Positions 46,681 to 59,672 are shown, counted from the first letter of the stretch. The stretch: 64,000 nucleotides of DNA from Epiperipatus broadwayi (GCA_028023455.1 JAQFVV010006469.1:374001-438000), one strand, 5' to 3'. Notes: generated by a model not told the origin, from the sequence alone. Translations and numbers: made by a program.

Positions 46681-46768
46681 ATTATTAAAATCATTCAACA
46701 CTTAGACAATCCCGATATGATTAACACTCAACCATCTCAACCTGTTGCCAAGACTACCTCCTTTTAAA
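46681..46768 (-). mobile_element. Short interspersed element X, copy 2
   Basis: Reverse complement of the element at 19826-19910; the shared core is CGGGATTGTCTAAGTGTTGA or near it. It is bounded by ATATATTATTAAAA on one side and (TA)n on the other. Confidence 0.65.
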
Positions 46769-48010
46769 TATATATATATGTAAATAAATAGTAAAGAAAC
46801 TTTGACTAGTCTACTCCAAAAGCTTTCATAGAGAAACATTAGAATATAAGACTACTTACCAAGATTGGCAACTGCTATATGCTAATGATTTTATAGCTTT
46901 CTTTGTTTAACTAACACTATTGAATCAGTAAATGAGTTAGATATGAACTAGCAATGGCAAACTGATAACAATTTTTTTCTTTTCAAATTGAATTCAAATC
47001 TAACATTATGCAAATTACACATTGATACAATAACCATTACACAATAAATATCTTATCCCACTCACAAATACATTTGTATAATCACCTTACAAAAATGGAA
47101 TCAATTTAACTATTGGAGATCATCTGACATAGTCTATTTATTCAAATGCCAAGATTAGTTTATTTTAGTTAATTTTTTTTACTATTCTGATGTCTGATCA
47201 TATTAATGCCTTTTAGCAATTTTCCATTACCTATATAGCATACACACACGCACGCACATATATAATTTTAATTATAAATGAAATTAAAAACAAAATCCAT
47301 TTACATATATTAACAGTTTACCAATCTTTATTCATTTTTCAGATAAACTACGAATTAGTTTTTAATTTACATTTTTCACAACAATATTGATTTTTTTTGT
47401 AAGTAGACATAAATATGAAATTAGTAAGTTAATTAAAAAGATTTAAGATTGATTTTTATTAATTTAAGAGAATGCAAAGTAAGTATCGTATTTTTTTTTT
47501 ATTTATGTTTTTAATTTTTGTTCTAAACAATTTTCTCTTTTCAGCATAATTAGCTAAAGTACTTGATGTATATAATTAGAAGATTTTGACGGGATTTTTA
47601 GATTTAAATATTAATATTTTTATATAAAGAACTAGCATATAAATTAAAGGATTCAAGTTTTGGTTTTAAAATTATTCAGGCAGATGCTATTACATAAATG
47701 TATGATTTCAGTAGTCAATGCCAGTTTATATCAATGCTTGGTTATATCATATATATATAAAGACAAATAAAAGCAGTTCTCTTCAGAACACATTCAGCAA
47801 CAACTCCTTTTTAAACAGCTCTTCGTGCAGAAATGATGAAGTAGAAGCAGGATAGGGAAAGTTAGTCACCTTCCATTTTGGTTTTATCTTCAAGCTAAGA
47901 ATAGATAGATATCTATTTACTGACCAGTATTGGATGTAACTAGTTAGTCTAGGGACTATTTACATTAAAACATTTTAAAGCCTGGATTTAAACTTGATAA
48001 AATCTAAATT
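46769..48010. other. AT-rich intergenic sequence
   Basis: About 1.2 kb without coding similarity. It holds a (CA)n-like tract near 47241-47262 and a TATA/initiator-like pair near 47755-47785 (TATATAAAG then CTTCAGAACACATTCAG), which could be the edge of an unrecognised LTR. Confidence 0.4.
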
Positions 48011-48085
48011 TTATCCACTTCAGATTTGAATCCAAGTTATGCAAATGGCAGGAGAATGTTCTATCACTATACCGTGAAACCCCTT
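48011..48085 (-). mobile_element. tRNA-Gly-like SINE or tRNA relic
   Basis: The minus strand reads GGGGTTTCACGGTATAGTGA then TAGAACATTCTCCTGCCATT, and TTGGATTCAAATCTGAAG. The A-box layout (TATAGTGATAGAAC), TCTCCTGCCATTTG (GCC in the anticodon position) and GATTCAAATC as box B follow tRNA-Gly(GCC). Stem pairing is poor, so it is a relic or the head of a SINE. Confidence 0.55.
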
Positions 48086-49069
48086 TTAAAATGTACTTTA
48101 ATCTCAAATTTAGCTATGAATTTTAAATTGCTCATTATCAATTATAAATTTTTGATGACATATATAAAAGTAGTTTAGTTATTATATTACTACTTCGATC
48201 ATGAATTAATGATAGATAAAGTAAGTTAGAAATCTAATTACTTTTTTATTTTAGAAAATAATTTATCTATTCTTATTTTTTTATATGCTCTCACATCAAT
48301 TTATAAAGACAATTATAATTTATTTGATTATTTATTAATAACTATTATGATTTTTAAATTAGACATTAGATTAAGAGTATTTTCTTTTACCTGATGAAGT
48401 CTTTTATTAGAAACTGTAAACAAATATTTTTATTGCGTGTTTACCATTATTAAAGCAAAAGCCAAACAAAATGATTATCCAAATTTACGGATTAACAAAA
48501 AGTGCAATTGATAGATTGTTTACTTCACCTGAATTGAATTCTACATAATCCGAGATAATTTTTGTACACACCGTTGATAGGTAGAAATAGTTGCGAAAAG
48601 TGGTTTTATGGTTAAGTCAACATTAGCATGGTCAACAAATGAAACAAATCTCAGATGAACAAAGAATTTGGTTATGAGAAAGAAATTAAGTAAATTAAGT
48701 AAATTTTAAAACAAGAAAAAAAGCGTTCTGTGAATAAAAAAATAAGATAAAATAGAAGAATGTTCTATTTAATCATATTCTGTAAATTAAAATACATTGC
48801 AGTAGGTGCATTTACATTCCCCCAATTCTGATTAAAAAAGATAATTGCGATATTAGCTTCAATTACAAAATACGCTACAAGTAAATAGCATATACTACTT
48901 ATTGTAGTTTTATAACCATTATAACAAGTTATTAAGCATTACAATTTGATTTGAAATGGCAAACTTGGTTTATTCACCATGTTAATACCATCCACATTAA
49001 ATACATATATTAATGATTACAAATCAATTAGTAAACTAAAAATTATCTCTAGCTCAAACATAAACCATA
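48086..49069. other. AT-rich intergenic sequence
   Basis: About 1 kb with nothing recognised before the RTE 3' end. Confidence 0.5.
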
Positions 49070-51960
49070 AATCTAATTCATCATCATTTTCAACCATTAT
49101 CAATACATTGCAGTATAAATATCCCTCCAAAATTAATCTGGTTTATTGGATTTCTAATCACTCTTCTCTACATTATCCCAACACTTTTTTTATTTCATCG
49201 ATCCATCTCGCATACAGTTTCCTTTTAAATATTTTACAATCTCTTGATACCCAAGTTAACATTTCAACTGTTTATCTGTTATTTCTTTTAATAGCATCTC
49301 CAGTACATCTCTACTTTAGTCTACTACTTTGTTCAATGATATCAGTAACACCTGTTTGTTCTCCCATCCAGATCCACTCCATATATAAGTCTCCATGTTT
49401 CATTTAATGGTTTGAAGTCTCTGGATGGATTTTTTGTCAAGTGTTCAAGTATCAGGTTCATAAATAAAAACATATAAAATACATTTATTAAAACCCTTTT
49501 CAAACATATAGGCATATTTCTTTTTAATATTAAGTTATTTTTGCCAAAAGCATTCCATCAAAGTTTAATTCTATAAGCATTTTTATCCATTTTGTTTTCA
49601 TAAGGATTAATGATCTAACCAAGGTATTTGTAATCTTTAACTTCCTCTAAATCACAATTATCAATCTTTATTTTTTTTCTTTTGAAAAAATTCATCATGT
49701 TACTTAGCATTTATCTTTATTCCTACTTTATTACTTGCATCTTCTAAAACTCTGAAGCATTATTTGCAAAACAATTACACCATTTGCAAAATGACATACA
49801 CTTTTTACAACAGACTTGTCATTCTTCTTAAAATTGAGAGTTTGGTATCTTTACTTGATAAAACATGGGCAAGGAAACAAAACATTCCCTAGCCTTATGA
49901 CCATTGTAGGAGAACTGATAATTTGGTTCTCAATCACCTGAAACAGGCATATCTAACCATGGCTAGAACGATCTTATAGATTATTAAATAGTTTCCATTT
50001 ACCTTTATTACCTTAGCCTTTCATTTTAATTCACAAAATACTTCTTGCAAAACTGCCTTTAGAAATTTTATGGATATGTAATCACAATGTCATATATCAT
50101 TCTCAGTATTAATCTTCTTAATATCAATAACTATGTAATCTAATTATTGATGTTACATTTTGATAAATAGTCTTCAAAATATGTTAATATCTTGGGTCTA
50201 TATCTTGATGCTCCAGTAACTTAGTCACTGAAGAAATTCTATGCATAATGACAACTTATATTCATAAGTTCTAACTTGTCTCAATATTTGACTATGATCA
50301 ACTCTGTTTAAATCATTTTTAAATCCAGTCTGTTCTTTTGATTGGCTGAAACCCAAAAATTTCTGTAGACAAGTTGTAATTATCTTAGTAAAAATGTATA
50401 GAATGGATAAAAGACTGATCAGTTTACAATTTCTAATATCTTCTTTATCATCTTTTTAAATACCATTCTTAGTACTGCATTATTCCAATCATCTGGTATA
50501 TCTGTATCATTTAAACTTTTGGTAAATTACTTTGCCAACAATTTTTTTATTTCTTTAACTGCTTCTTTTAAAATATTAATTATAATTGTATATTTCATTT
50601 CTTCATTATAGTAATTGTAGAGGATACTTTTTCTTGTTTTTTATTGTTAGATAATTTCTTTATAGAGCCTTTGTATACATTTCATTTATCATTTTTTTCT
50701 TTAAAAATATATATTTTTTTCTTACTGCAGAAATAGGTTTCCTACCAATATCAACATGTGGTTGTTGAATATTTGAGACTTTTTATTCTTTTCTATATTT
50801 CTTTGCTATTTCACTATTATATATTTTTATATTGTTATTAACCTTTTTTTTGTAAAATTTTACAAAATTCTAGATATTCAATCCTTCTTAATGGATTATT
50901 TTTATATATTTCATAATCTCCTTTTCTTCATAAATTGTTTTGTTTCAGTAGAAACTTTATTGTTAAAGTGCTACTTTTTTGTACCACATATCTTTGTTGC
51001 AGTTTTTAAAAGTGTTATCTTCCTATTGATTCCATTCAAATCTGAACCATTTTGTTCTAATTTAAATTGATTGGAATGTTTCTGAAGATTAGTAATATTA
51101 ACTGTTAATATTATTTTTTTTAATTATTTTTTTCTTTAGTTCTGTATTAGCACATGCATCTCTCTAATTGAGAATCACTTTCTGTTTTGAATTTATTAAA
51201 AGCATTACAATCTTAAAATACATATTTTCTGTTAGTCAAAATATAATCAAATTTTGCTGTACTATCATTTAGATACTTTAATATACATTTCCATTTAGCA
51301 CTTTTCTCAAAGAAATAATTTATAATACAAAGTTTTTCTTTTTCTGTGAACTCGACAAGTCTCTGTCCTCTTTCATTTCTTCCTCCATAGCCAAATTTAT
51401 CAGCAGCATCTTTAATCATTCACCAATTATAGCATTAAAATCTTACATGATAATTTTAAAATGTTGATTGGTCTGACCAAAAGCCTTTTGTACATCCATA
51501 TAAATATTCTTTACATTATCACAATGAGAACTCGTTGGAGCATAAATCTGAATTATCTGCAGTTAATATCTTCCATCAAGTTGAATAACTAATCTTGCCA
51601 CTCTGTCAGATATACTATCAATCTCCACAAGATTGTTGTCCCACTTTTTAATTATAATGAATCCCACTTTACTTGTGCTTTCTTTTGCTTAAACCTTTGT
51701 ATATGTCCACTTTTTAAATCGTTTCTTTAACTTTTCTTATAATTTCACAAAATCTATCAGTGTCCAATTTAATATTAGACAATTCTTTTAATTCATGCAT
51801 TTTTTCTTCACTTGAAAGTAATCTGCAGTTATAAATTTCTAAATAAAAGATTGTGATCAAATAATAGACTGGGCCCACAATCAGGAAATTCTTAGCACCC
51901 TCTTTATTTTAACATAAACTGTAGCCTTGACTGATGATCTCACAGCCTTCTAAAGGCCAT
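49070..51960 (-). pseudogene. RTE-type LINE, second long reverse copy
   Basis: This is a diverged sister of 26450-29450, collinear with it over almost the whole length. Minus-strand coding from about 51960 includes endonuclease sequence, with an open piece at 51213-51419 reading GGRNERGQRLVEFTEKEKLC then FDYILTNRKYVF, the conserved 'ERG-RLVEF ... DYILTN' end of RTE endonucleases. The reverse transcriptase catalytic box at 49779-49790 reads FANG, where the sister has FVDD, so both aspartates are lost. About 195 bases are inserted right after it (49791-49985). The 3' end near 49070 is ATGATGATGAATT-like on the coding strand. Stops and frameshifts are frequent. It supplies the empty site for the SINE in the sister copy. 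Confidence 0.82.
49791..49985. mobile_element. Insertion of unknown type in RTE copy
   Basis: Alignment by eye with the sister RTE shows about 195 extra bases between ...TTTGCAAAATGA and AATAGTTTCC. The insert is less AT-rich than its host (for example CATGGGCAAGGAAACAAAAC and CCATGGCTAGAACG). It may be a SINE or MITE; no clear target duplication or terminal repeat is seen. Confidence 0.5.
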
Positions 51961-52602
51961 AGTTCTGTCCATCCTGATAGTAAATATCTGTTAAGAAAAA
52001 CTTATTTGCACACATTTATTCTGTTTTTAAGAACATTCAGTTAATATTTCAGTTAGGAATTATTAGGCAACTGAGAGGGCAGACTGTGATATTTCTTGAA
52101 AAGCCAACAAAATCACCCTGCTAGCTGAAGCATGTTGGTGAATAGTCCATCCCTAGTTACATACTATATAAATGATAATACAATGATAACAGCTGCAATC
52201 ACAAAAAACAATGCAGTGAACATTAGGAATACACCCTATTTGGTTCTTTTAAAGCCTCAAAGAGGAATCAAATAGGTTTCTTTAACAGAAAACTAGTTAA
52301 AGATTAATATATTTCCTTTTTAAACTCATGGACTAATTAATTTTAAAAAAAATATTTTCATGTGTAATATTTTTTTTATTAGATATACTTAAAACTATCA
52401 CTTCATCAGTATATTTTTGTTAACTAGGTGATACAAAAACAAACTTTATGGTGTGGTATTATTTTTTGCATCATGTTTTGTTCAATATTTAGGTTCATCT
52501 ATGTTTCCACAAAAACTTGAACATTAGCATTTAAATCTTTATTTAAATATCAATTTTCAATATTTTTATTAATATATTATATATTTAATTCCATAATATA
52601 CT
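51961..52602. other. AT-rich intergenic sequence
   Basis: About 640 bases, nothing recognised. Confidence 0.5.
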
Positions 52603-52781
<179 letters not shown>

Positions 52782-53423
52782 GTTTTAATTTTAACTACTT
52801 ATTCATGTTTTAAATTAAATATTTATATATATATATTGAAAAATATATTTCATGCATGATTCTCTTTACAAGTGACGATTTATAAAGAAGAAATTAAAAT
52901 AAAATAAATTAAATTATTATAATATTTTTTTTGTCCAATTAAATTTTGTCTCTGTTTTTTTCAGCTCTGAAGAATAGAAAAAACATTTTTACAAGTTGAA
53001 TAAAATCTTCCACTATTTTTTCAAGGTTTTAAACTGGATGCTTTAATCTTGGAATAAAGAAGCCAGGATTTAAAACAAATCTATGAATGAATATTAATGA
53101 AAATTTGGTAGATAATGAATACACTTATTTTATATATGAAATAAATAATGTATCAAATGATATACATTATTTGATCCCAGCTTATATATAGTTATTCATA
53201 AAAGTAGGGAGATTGAGAGTTTGCTAATTTTTAAAGAAGTGAGTTGTTTGATGAAGTATTTTCCAAAGGAGCAGGGTGTGGGTAATTACCTAGGAGAGTG
53301 AAATTTCGACTTTATTATGTAATTCATTATTATTCTTCATTAATCTCCAATTTATTTTTCTGCTTTGCATAGCAACTCAATTTACCTCTCAAATGAAGCT
53401 ATCTTTTATTATTCCAAGTCATA

Positions 53424-54875
53424 GGTTTCCAAACTTTTTTGGGTCACCACTCACTTTACAAGACATAAATTTTGTACCCTCCCCCCATTATAACAGTTTT
53501 TTGCATTCAATCTGTTTGATATTTTCAACATAAATAGCAACTAATGATACATTACTGTTTATGCAACTATTGAAAAAATAGTGACCAATATGTGCTTCAT
53601 CTTGAACACAGTAATTGCTATACCAATTTTGATGAAACACAGCCCATATGTCAAGATTGTAAAGTGTATGCTCAAATAACATTATGCACAGTTTCATTCA
53701 ATGGTTTAAATATAAAAATTCAGAATACATATTGGGAGATTGTACTATATTAGCAAGAATCTTATTGTAATAATTAAAATGTTTTAGAAAATTGTTTATT
53801 TCAAACTTACAAAGTAAAAATATAAAGAAAAAATAACAAATTAATGTGAAGGATGAGCCTGATGCATTTTTAAAAGTTTGTTAATATTGGGTTCAACATA
53901 GTTAAAAACAATAGTAAATCACCACACTCCATTACATATAATCGATTTTTTTCTTAGATAGTAAATTTGCTACAGCATTAAACCTACACTCAGCCAAATA
54001 AGAAGATAGAAATGCAATTAAAAATTTCTGCACTATTTCCCATAATCCAGGGTACAGGGTCACTATTGATTTGGCAAACCAGAACTTTTTAATTCTTTAT
54101 TTGTTGTGTGTTCTATGAGTTCCACTTCAAAATTTGATGATTCTGCTGTGTTTACATGTGAGAAAGAATCTAGAACCCAATTAGGAATATTCATGTTTAG
54201 AATATCCCTGAATTGCTAATCGAAATCAGCATGTAGAACTTCCAAGTGTTGGCAGTATGTAAGTAAATCTTTCTTGAGAGACACTGCTGATAAATTTGAA
54301 AAGTGGTTATATTCTCATCATCCTAGATTCCACTTGAACAGAAGAAGGTTCCCCACAAAAGCAGCAATAACGTTTTTTGTTTAATTCAATTCATCATCTT
54401 GTAATTGTAGATTGACCTCATTAAATATTTTTATAAAGATCTGTCAAATAAGTGATGTCATTTTTGAATGTAATCATGTTGGCCTGCAATTCATCATCTT
54501 TGTTTTCTAAAAATTCTAGTACTGAATCAACAAATTGTAATATTGATTCAGATGAGTACCTTTTGAAAGCCGATAAACTTCTGTGTGAAGCAGCATATTA
54601 TTGAAATCTTCATCACTTTCACTATAAAGTTGGCTAAACAATATGTCCCTCAATTAATTGCTTCTAATCTTGTTGACAGCTCTATTCACTTTTCTTCACA
54701 AACAAATTTTGATGATAAAGAATACAATGTATAATGAGGACATTAGGTAGTGCTTGTTTCAAATGCACTATGAAACTCTTGTGACACCCTGTCATTGCTG
54801 GAGCACCATCAGTAGTAGCAGACAAAATATTATGAATAGTGTGATGATTACATACACTGTGATCACACACATATA
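53424..54875 (-). pseudogene. hAT transposase, SCAND3/ZBED-like, C-terminal half
   Basis: The minus-strand translation from 54870 gives CNHHTIHNILSATTDGAPAM and TGCHKSFIVHLKQALPNVL, the conserved 'TDGAP-MTG---GF---LK' hAT core of the ZBED/SCAND3-like group. RAVNKIRSN, then NMLLHTEVYRLSKGTHLNQY (about 54555-54610) and NEVNLQLQDDELN follow. FVGNLLLFKWNLG comes next, and finally the dimerisation region LWEIVQKFLIAF, SSYLAECRFNAVANLLSKK and EPNINKLLKMHQAHPSH (about 53845-54050). The left terminus is GGTTTCCAAACTTTTTTGGG (53424-53443), a typical hAT end. The N-terminal BED finger and the other end are not found, so the element is truncated near 54875. Several stops and frameshifts break the frame. 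Confidence 0.85.
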
Positions 54876-56813
54876 AATATTTGATATATCAAATAATATT
54901 AAATATGAGGTTTTTTTTTTTTTTTTGAAATAACAAAATAATATTTAAAATATTTAAAATAAACGTAGGAGTGAAAAAAAAATCTATTTCAAACTTTATA
55001 CTATGTTCAAATCAAAATCGTTTCAATTGATTTCAGGAATATAACTAATTAGGAATTAATTGTAATGATTAAATGAAATATAGGAGAGGGAAGGTTAACG
55101 AGATTGTATCTTTGACTCTTAAAAGTCAACATTTTGGAAAAAAACAATACCCGCCGAGTAGTCATATGCTAAGCGGCGAAAATTTATATTTGTTTTTCTC
55201 CATTTTACTCTTTAATTAACTAAGACTAACTAGATATTCATTTTCCGAGCAATAATTGATTTTAAGTAGCTGAGTCAAATATATCACCTGCAAAAAAAAA
55301 GAATCTAAACTCGCTAAAAACATGAAAACATTTTCATTTTCACCCAGAATCGAATTTCAGATCATAGAATTGGAAGGTGTATAAGATAAAATGATAACGA
55401 TTATCTAAACAGTAATATCTAATTAAGAATGTAAATAAATGAAGATATTTATTTGTAAACTGAGTGTTTTTTTCCAGCTCACAATTTGTTCAAACATTTG
55501 ATTGTAAAATAATACTCAGACAGATTGTAAAAATGTTTCAAACGAAGTAATGGAGCCATTAAAAAAACATAGGATTATCGTAATTAGAAGATCTTGAAAA
55601 TATTAATTGACGATTTAAATATTTATTTCAAGTTAATACATTTATGCATTAGTCATCTAAGGTTTCACAATAGAACTCGTTATATGAAAGTTGCAGTACA
55701 TGATAAAGTGTGATATGTAAGTTAAACTTATGTGAATACAGTTAGTAAATGATCCATGCCTTTCGTGTTCCAACTTTATAAAAATTATATCGGTTTAGAA
55801 ATTTTTTTTATTTTTTATAATTCAGTATATATATAACTTTTCCTATTATATATACTTGATTTTATTGAAGTATACATACACACACATTGTATCAAAGTTT
55901 CTAAACCAACATTTTTGACATCATACAGTTAACATTAATGATTGCTACTAATCATTTATTGAACTAAAGGCTGTCATATATATATTAGATATGTTTACAA
56001 CTTCAAATCCACTTCATAATTTTCACATACGAATAAAAACATTTAAAAAAGATAAATGCTACCAACATACATTTCATGCTGAATCAGCTGTCTCTGGTTA
56101 CAATCTCTTTTATAGATCCTCAATAGTTGCATTTATTAATAATAAATTATTACAATTGGATTTACAGATGTCAAACTTTTTGACCTCACAACTTTGACAC
56201 TTTCCACTTAAGATAAATAGATTTCCATGTCATTCTTAGCCGATATATATATATATTTTAAATATCAATTAGATATCTGAAGATGATAATAGCTTAACAT
56301 TTGTAAATCAGAATATATGTACTATAAAAGATCTGTTCGAGTAATAATTTTAATATGATCTTCGGAAGTCAATCATGTAGTTATTGTCTTATCATTTACT
56401 GATTTTGCAATTATAACTTAAAGATAGTGATTTCAGAAATCTGCTAACTTTAGATCTTAGAAGAAATACCAGTTTTTGTAACGTTAACCATTTTTCCACA
56501 TACCATATATGAATTAAAAGGGACACTAAAAGATAATAATAAGAAAATGACTTCAAAAATTAAAAAGTCATCAAGGTCTAAAAGTATAACGCTTGATTTG
56601 GAGTGTAGAAGAAAATAAAATATTATAGACAAAACATGTTTGATTAAGTATTGTTAATGAAAAGTTTTATCTTAAGATGAAAAATAACAAAACAGTAGGC
56701 AATAATTTTTATCTCCATACTAATCAATTCTTTATAAAATTAAAAAAAAAATCATAACAGAGGTTAGACAATTATTTACCTATGTTGACTAAATATAATA
56801 AAAAATACCATTT
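54876..56813. other. AT-rich intergenic sequence
   Basis: About 1.9 kb with a T15 run at about 54910, a small GC-rich inverted repeat (CGCCG...CGGCG, 55152-55180), and no coding similarity. The frames at 55991-56197 and 56450-56632 have no recognisable motif. Confidence 0.45.
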
Positions 56814-56892
56814 TTTCCATATGTCATGGCATCGGCCGGGACGCGAACCCACAACCGTCTGCAACCAACTACTTGCTTGCATGGCGGCTGCG
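56814..56892 (-). mobile_element. Class II tRNA-like SINE, 5'-truncated, with target duplication
   Basis: Reverse of the 32812 copy: the plus strand shows CATATGTCATGGCATCGGCC, GGGACGCGAACCCACAACCG, and TTGCATGGCGGCTGCG. The target duplication ATACCATTT lies at 56805-56813 and 56893-56901. The tRNA-like head (box A) is missing, so it inserted as a truncated copy. Confidence 0.88.
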
Positions 56893-56959
56893 ATACCATT
56901 TAAAAAATAATATGTTAAGATGTTTCAACAATTAATTACAACATACGTTTGCTGTTAAA

Positions 56960-56961
56960 GG

Positions 56962-56996
<35 letters not shown>
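56960..56996. repeat. (TC)n microsatellite
   Basis: CTCTCT units run for about 30 bases. It is the only CT tract of this size in the window. Confidence 0.9.
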
Positions 56997-56998
<2 letters not shown>

Positions 56999-58555
56999 TA
57001 TTTATAATATCAGTGGTATACTGCGAGATTAGAGAGAAAAACAATTTAGTTTTTTTTAGTAACTGAATATTTATAAAATGGTATTTGTAAATTAATTATT
57101 TAAGAGTTGAGTCAGTCTCTTCCATTTACAAATATTTTACTGTATATTATCAAGTAGTTATTTATATGTCAGCTAGTTTATAACACATTGCTTTTACTTA
57201 TATGTGTTTGTTAATGCATATCAATAAAATATATTACTCAAACATTAGTATAAAGTTATATGGAATGAAAAGAATCCCCAAACGATATATAAAATAAATA
57301 AAATTAAATATTTTGAATTAAAATATCTATAACATAATCAGCACCACCATGTGGGTAAAAAGAATGCAGGTAAATTTTAGTGCCCCCATCCCCTTTCTAT
57401 TAGACAAAATTTGTAAATTGAAAGAAATTTTTCTTCAGCACTTTCACAAGAAAAACTTGAAAATATGATTTCACTTATTGTTTTGTAAATATCTTATGTG
57501 TTTTATTCATTTATTTCTATAAAATAAATTTCCAAAATAAAACATATGCCAAAATAAAATAAATTAATGTTTAAAAAATAATTTTTAAAACATTAAGTAA
57601 ATAATTCCTTAAAACAAAAATATTTATTTAGAAAATTTGAAATTTTTAATTTTTCTTTCAAAAGGTTTTATATCATTATTTGGACAATTCTGTGAAATTG
57701 CTAGTGGAAATAGGAAATATCTGCAAATAAGATATGTATTTTAAATATTTAAATATTTTTATCATATTTAAAATACCCCCCCCCCTTCTTCTGATCCACA
57801 GCCATGAAAACATCATACTGTTCTCTCCCCCTTCCCACACCAACTCTGATATTTTATAAAGAATTCTACTGCTCATTTCTTATTTTAAAAATAATATCTG
57901 CCACCAGAGTATAATTCTCTGCAATGCTTCACCAGTGAGATTTGTTCCACATAGCAAAAAGAAAAGAGAGTTTGGGTTGTCTCTTTCTGAAGTGGAAATG
58001 GTTGTAAAAGCTGACATAACTTTAAAACTTCTTTACCAATATTCAGATCGACATTAATTGGCTGGTCAATAATTCATTAAAAATAGTTAACAAAGTTATA
58101 GTCATTCAATAATAAAATATTTATAATTTAATTTTCTTAGTGTGTGTTGTTCCATTATTGATAACTATAAATTATTATGTATATAGTCTGATATTTTAAA
58201 TTTTCATACTTACATTGTTTATTAAAATCAACTTTAATTAACACAGCTAATAAAATTCATTCATTCTATTAGCATCTCCTTGTTAAAATAGTTTTTTTTG
58301 TTTTAAAAATCCATTAGAACCTCTCATAAATAACTTGTTTATATTTTCTATTAACAAAATGGTTTTTGTTCAATAATAAAATATTTACATTATTTTTTAA
58401 TGCTTATTTAATAACTAAGTCACATTATATATATTATACTTTCTTATATAGTTCAACAATTAGGGAAGAAATTTTAAATTTTCTTACTTAGATTATTTAT
58501 TTGATAAATTTTTAGAAGTCATTAAAATGCCTTGCACTTTATTTTATTTATTTAT
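56997..58555. other. AT-rich sequence with a C-run
   Basis: About 1.5 kb. A C10-12 run occurs near 57775-57786 within a pyrimidine-rich patch (57774-57840) that is compositionally unlike its surroundings, and GCCCCCATCCCC lies near 57383. No gene is seen. Confidence 0.45.
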
Positions 58556-58666
58556 TTATTTATTTTCTCATATGCCATAGCACCAGCCAGGAAGTGAACC
58601 TGCTAACCTGGGACAACTGCTTGTAAAGCAGCTGTCACTGACCTCTTGACCACCAATGCTTGACTG
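58556..58666 (-). mobile_element. Class II tRNA-like SINE, full-length copy
   Basis: On the minus strand: GTCAAGCATTGGTGGTCAAG, AGGTCAGTGACAGCTGC, TTTACAAGCAGTTGTCCC, AGCAGGTTCACTTCCTGG and CTATGGCATATGAGAAAATA. The duplicated flanks TTTTATTTATTTAT (58542-58555 and 58667-58680) fit a target duplication, although they are simple sequence. Confidence 0.85.
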
Positions 58667-58680
58667 TTTTATTTATTTAT

Positions 58681-59249
58681 AGGTTATGTTGGATAACTAT
58701 AAAAAAAATCAAACACTTGGTTTGTTCCATCAGATACATTTTTTAAACTTTGTCAATAATGCAATTTGCATTAAATAATATTGTTGTTATGAAATTTGGT
58801 AAGAATTAAATATTTTGACATGCAATAATATCTTTTTTAAAAAATTATGTTTTTTACTTATTCTGTTTTCTTTCGTTTAGGACTGTAGTTTGGGTTATGG
58901 ATCAATTATAAGTTTTTAACTAGAGAACAAACTTGAGTTCACATTCAAAAGAAAATAAGTTTAGTAAAATGTGTAAAAAGATATGGCAGCATGAAAAAAG
59001 GTTACATTTTTATTAAAAGAATTTTGCACAAGATAGCAGCAGAATCCCACGACCTCTCATCTTAGACTTGGGCCACTACAATTATCCTAAACTGTAAAAG
59101 ACACAAAGTTTGTAAAATATCATTGATAAACATAATGTCATCACTGTACAATTACTATAATCATGAGGCAATATTTTTTAAATAAGTTTATTTTAAAATA
59201 AATTATTAGTAGTAATGTCTTATTACTTTTTAAATAAATAAAAATATTT
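58681..59249. other. AT-rich intergenic sequence
   Basis: About 570 bases, nothing recognised. Confidence 0.5.
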
Positions 59250-59672
59250 AAATAAAAGTGATTGGGAAATCTAAATATTTTTATTTACATATATATTTAT
59301 TAATTATAGTGACTAAAGGGTGTTGGCCTGTTTGATCAGTGCGATGGTAGAGTATATATGTAGTATATTTTGAGGCTCGAGTAATTATCACAAGTCTAAG
59401 TAAACAAATATTCCTCTTAGGTTCAAAAAATAAATATTTATAATCAGCATGTTTCTAGGAATAAAGTGATTTGGAAATGTAAACATTTACATATACATTT
59501 TATTACTTGTCATGAGAAAGTGGCCCACCCTGTTTGGATTAGCAGAATGATAAGAGAATATACGTAGGATATTTTAAACCTGAACCTCAAAATTCAAGAC
59601 TTGAGCAATTAATTGTTACAATATAAACCTGAACCTCAAAATTCAAGACTTGAGCAATTAATTGTTACAATA
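59250..59672. repeat. Nested tandem duplications
   Basis: A diverged unit of about 205 bases occurs at about 59254-59405 and 59461 onward (AAAGTGATTGGGAAATCTAA / AAAGTGATTTGGAAATGTAA, then GTTTGATCAG / GTTTGGATTAG). Inside the second unit a block of about 50 bases, starting AACCTGAACCTCAAAATTCA, is repeated almost exactly at 59577 and 59627. A tRNA-like GATGGTAGAGTATA word occurs in the first unit, so the base unit may be SINE-derived. Confidence 0.75.
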
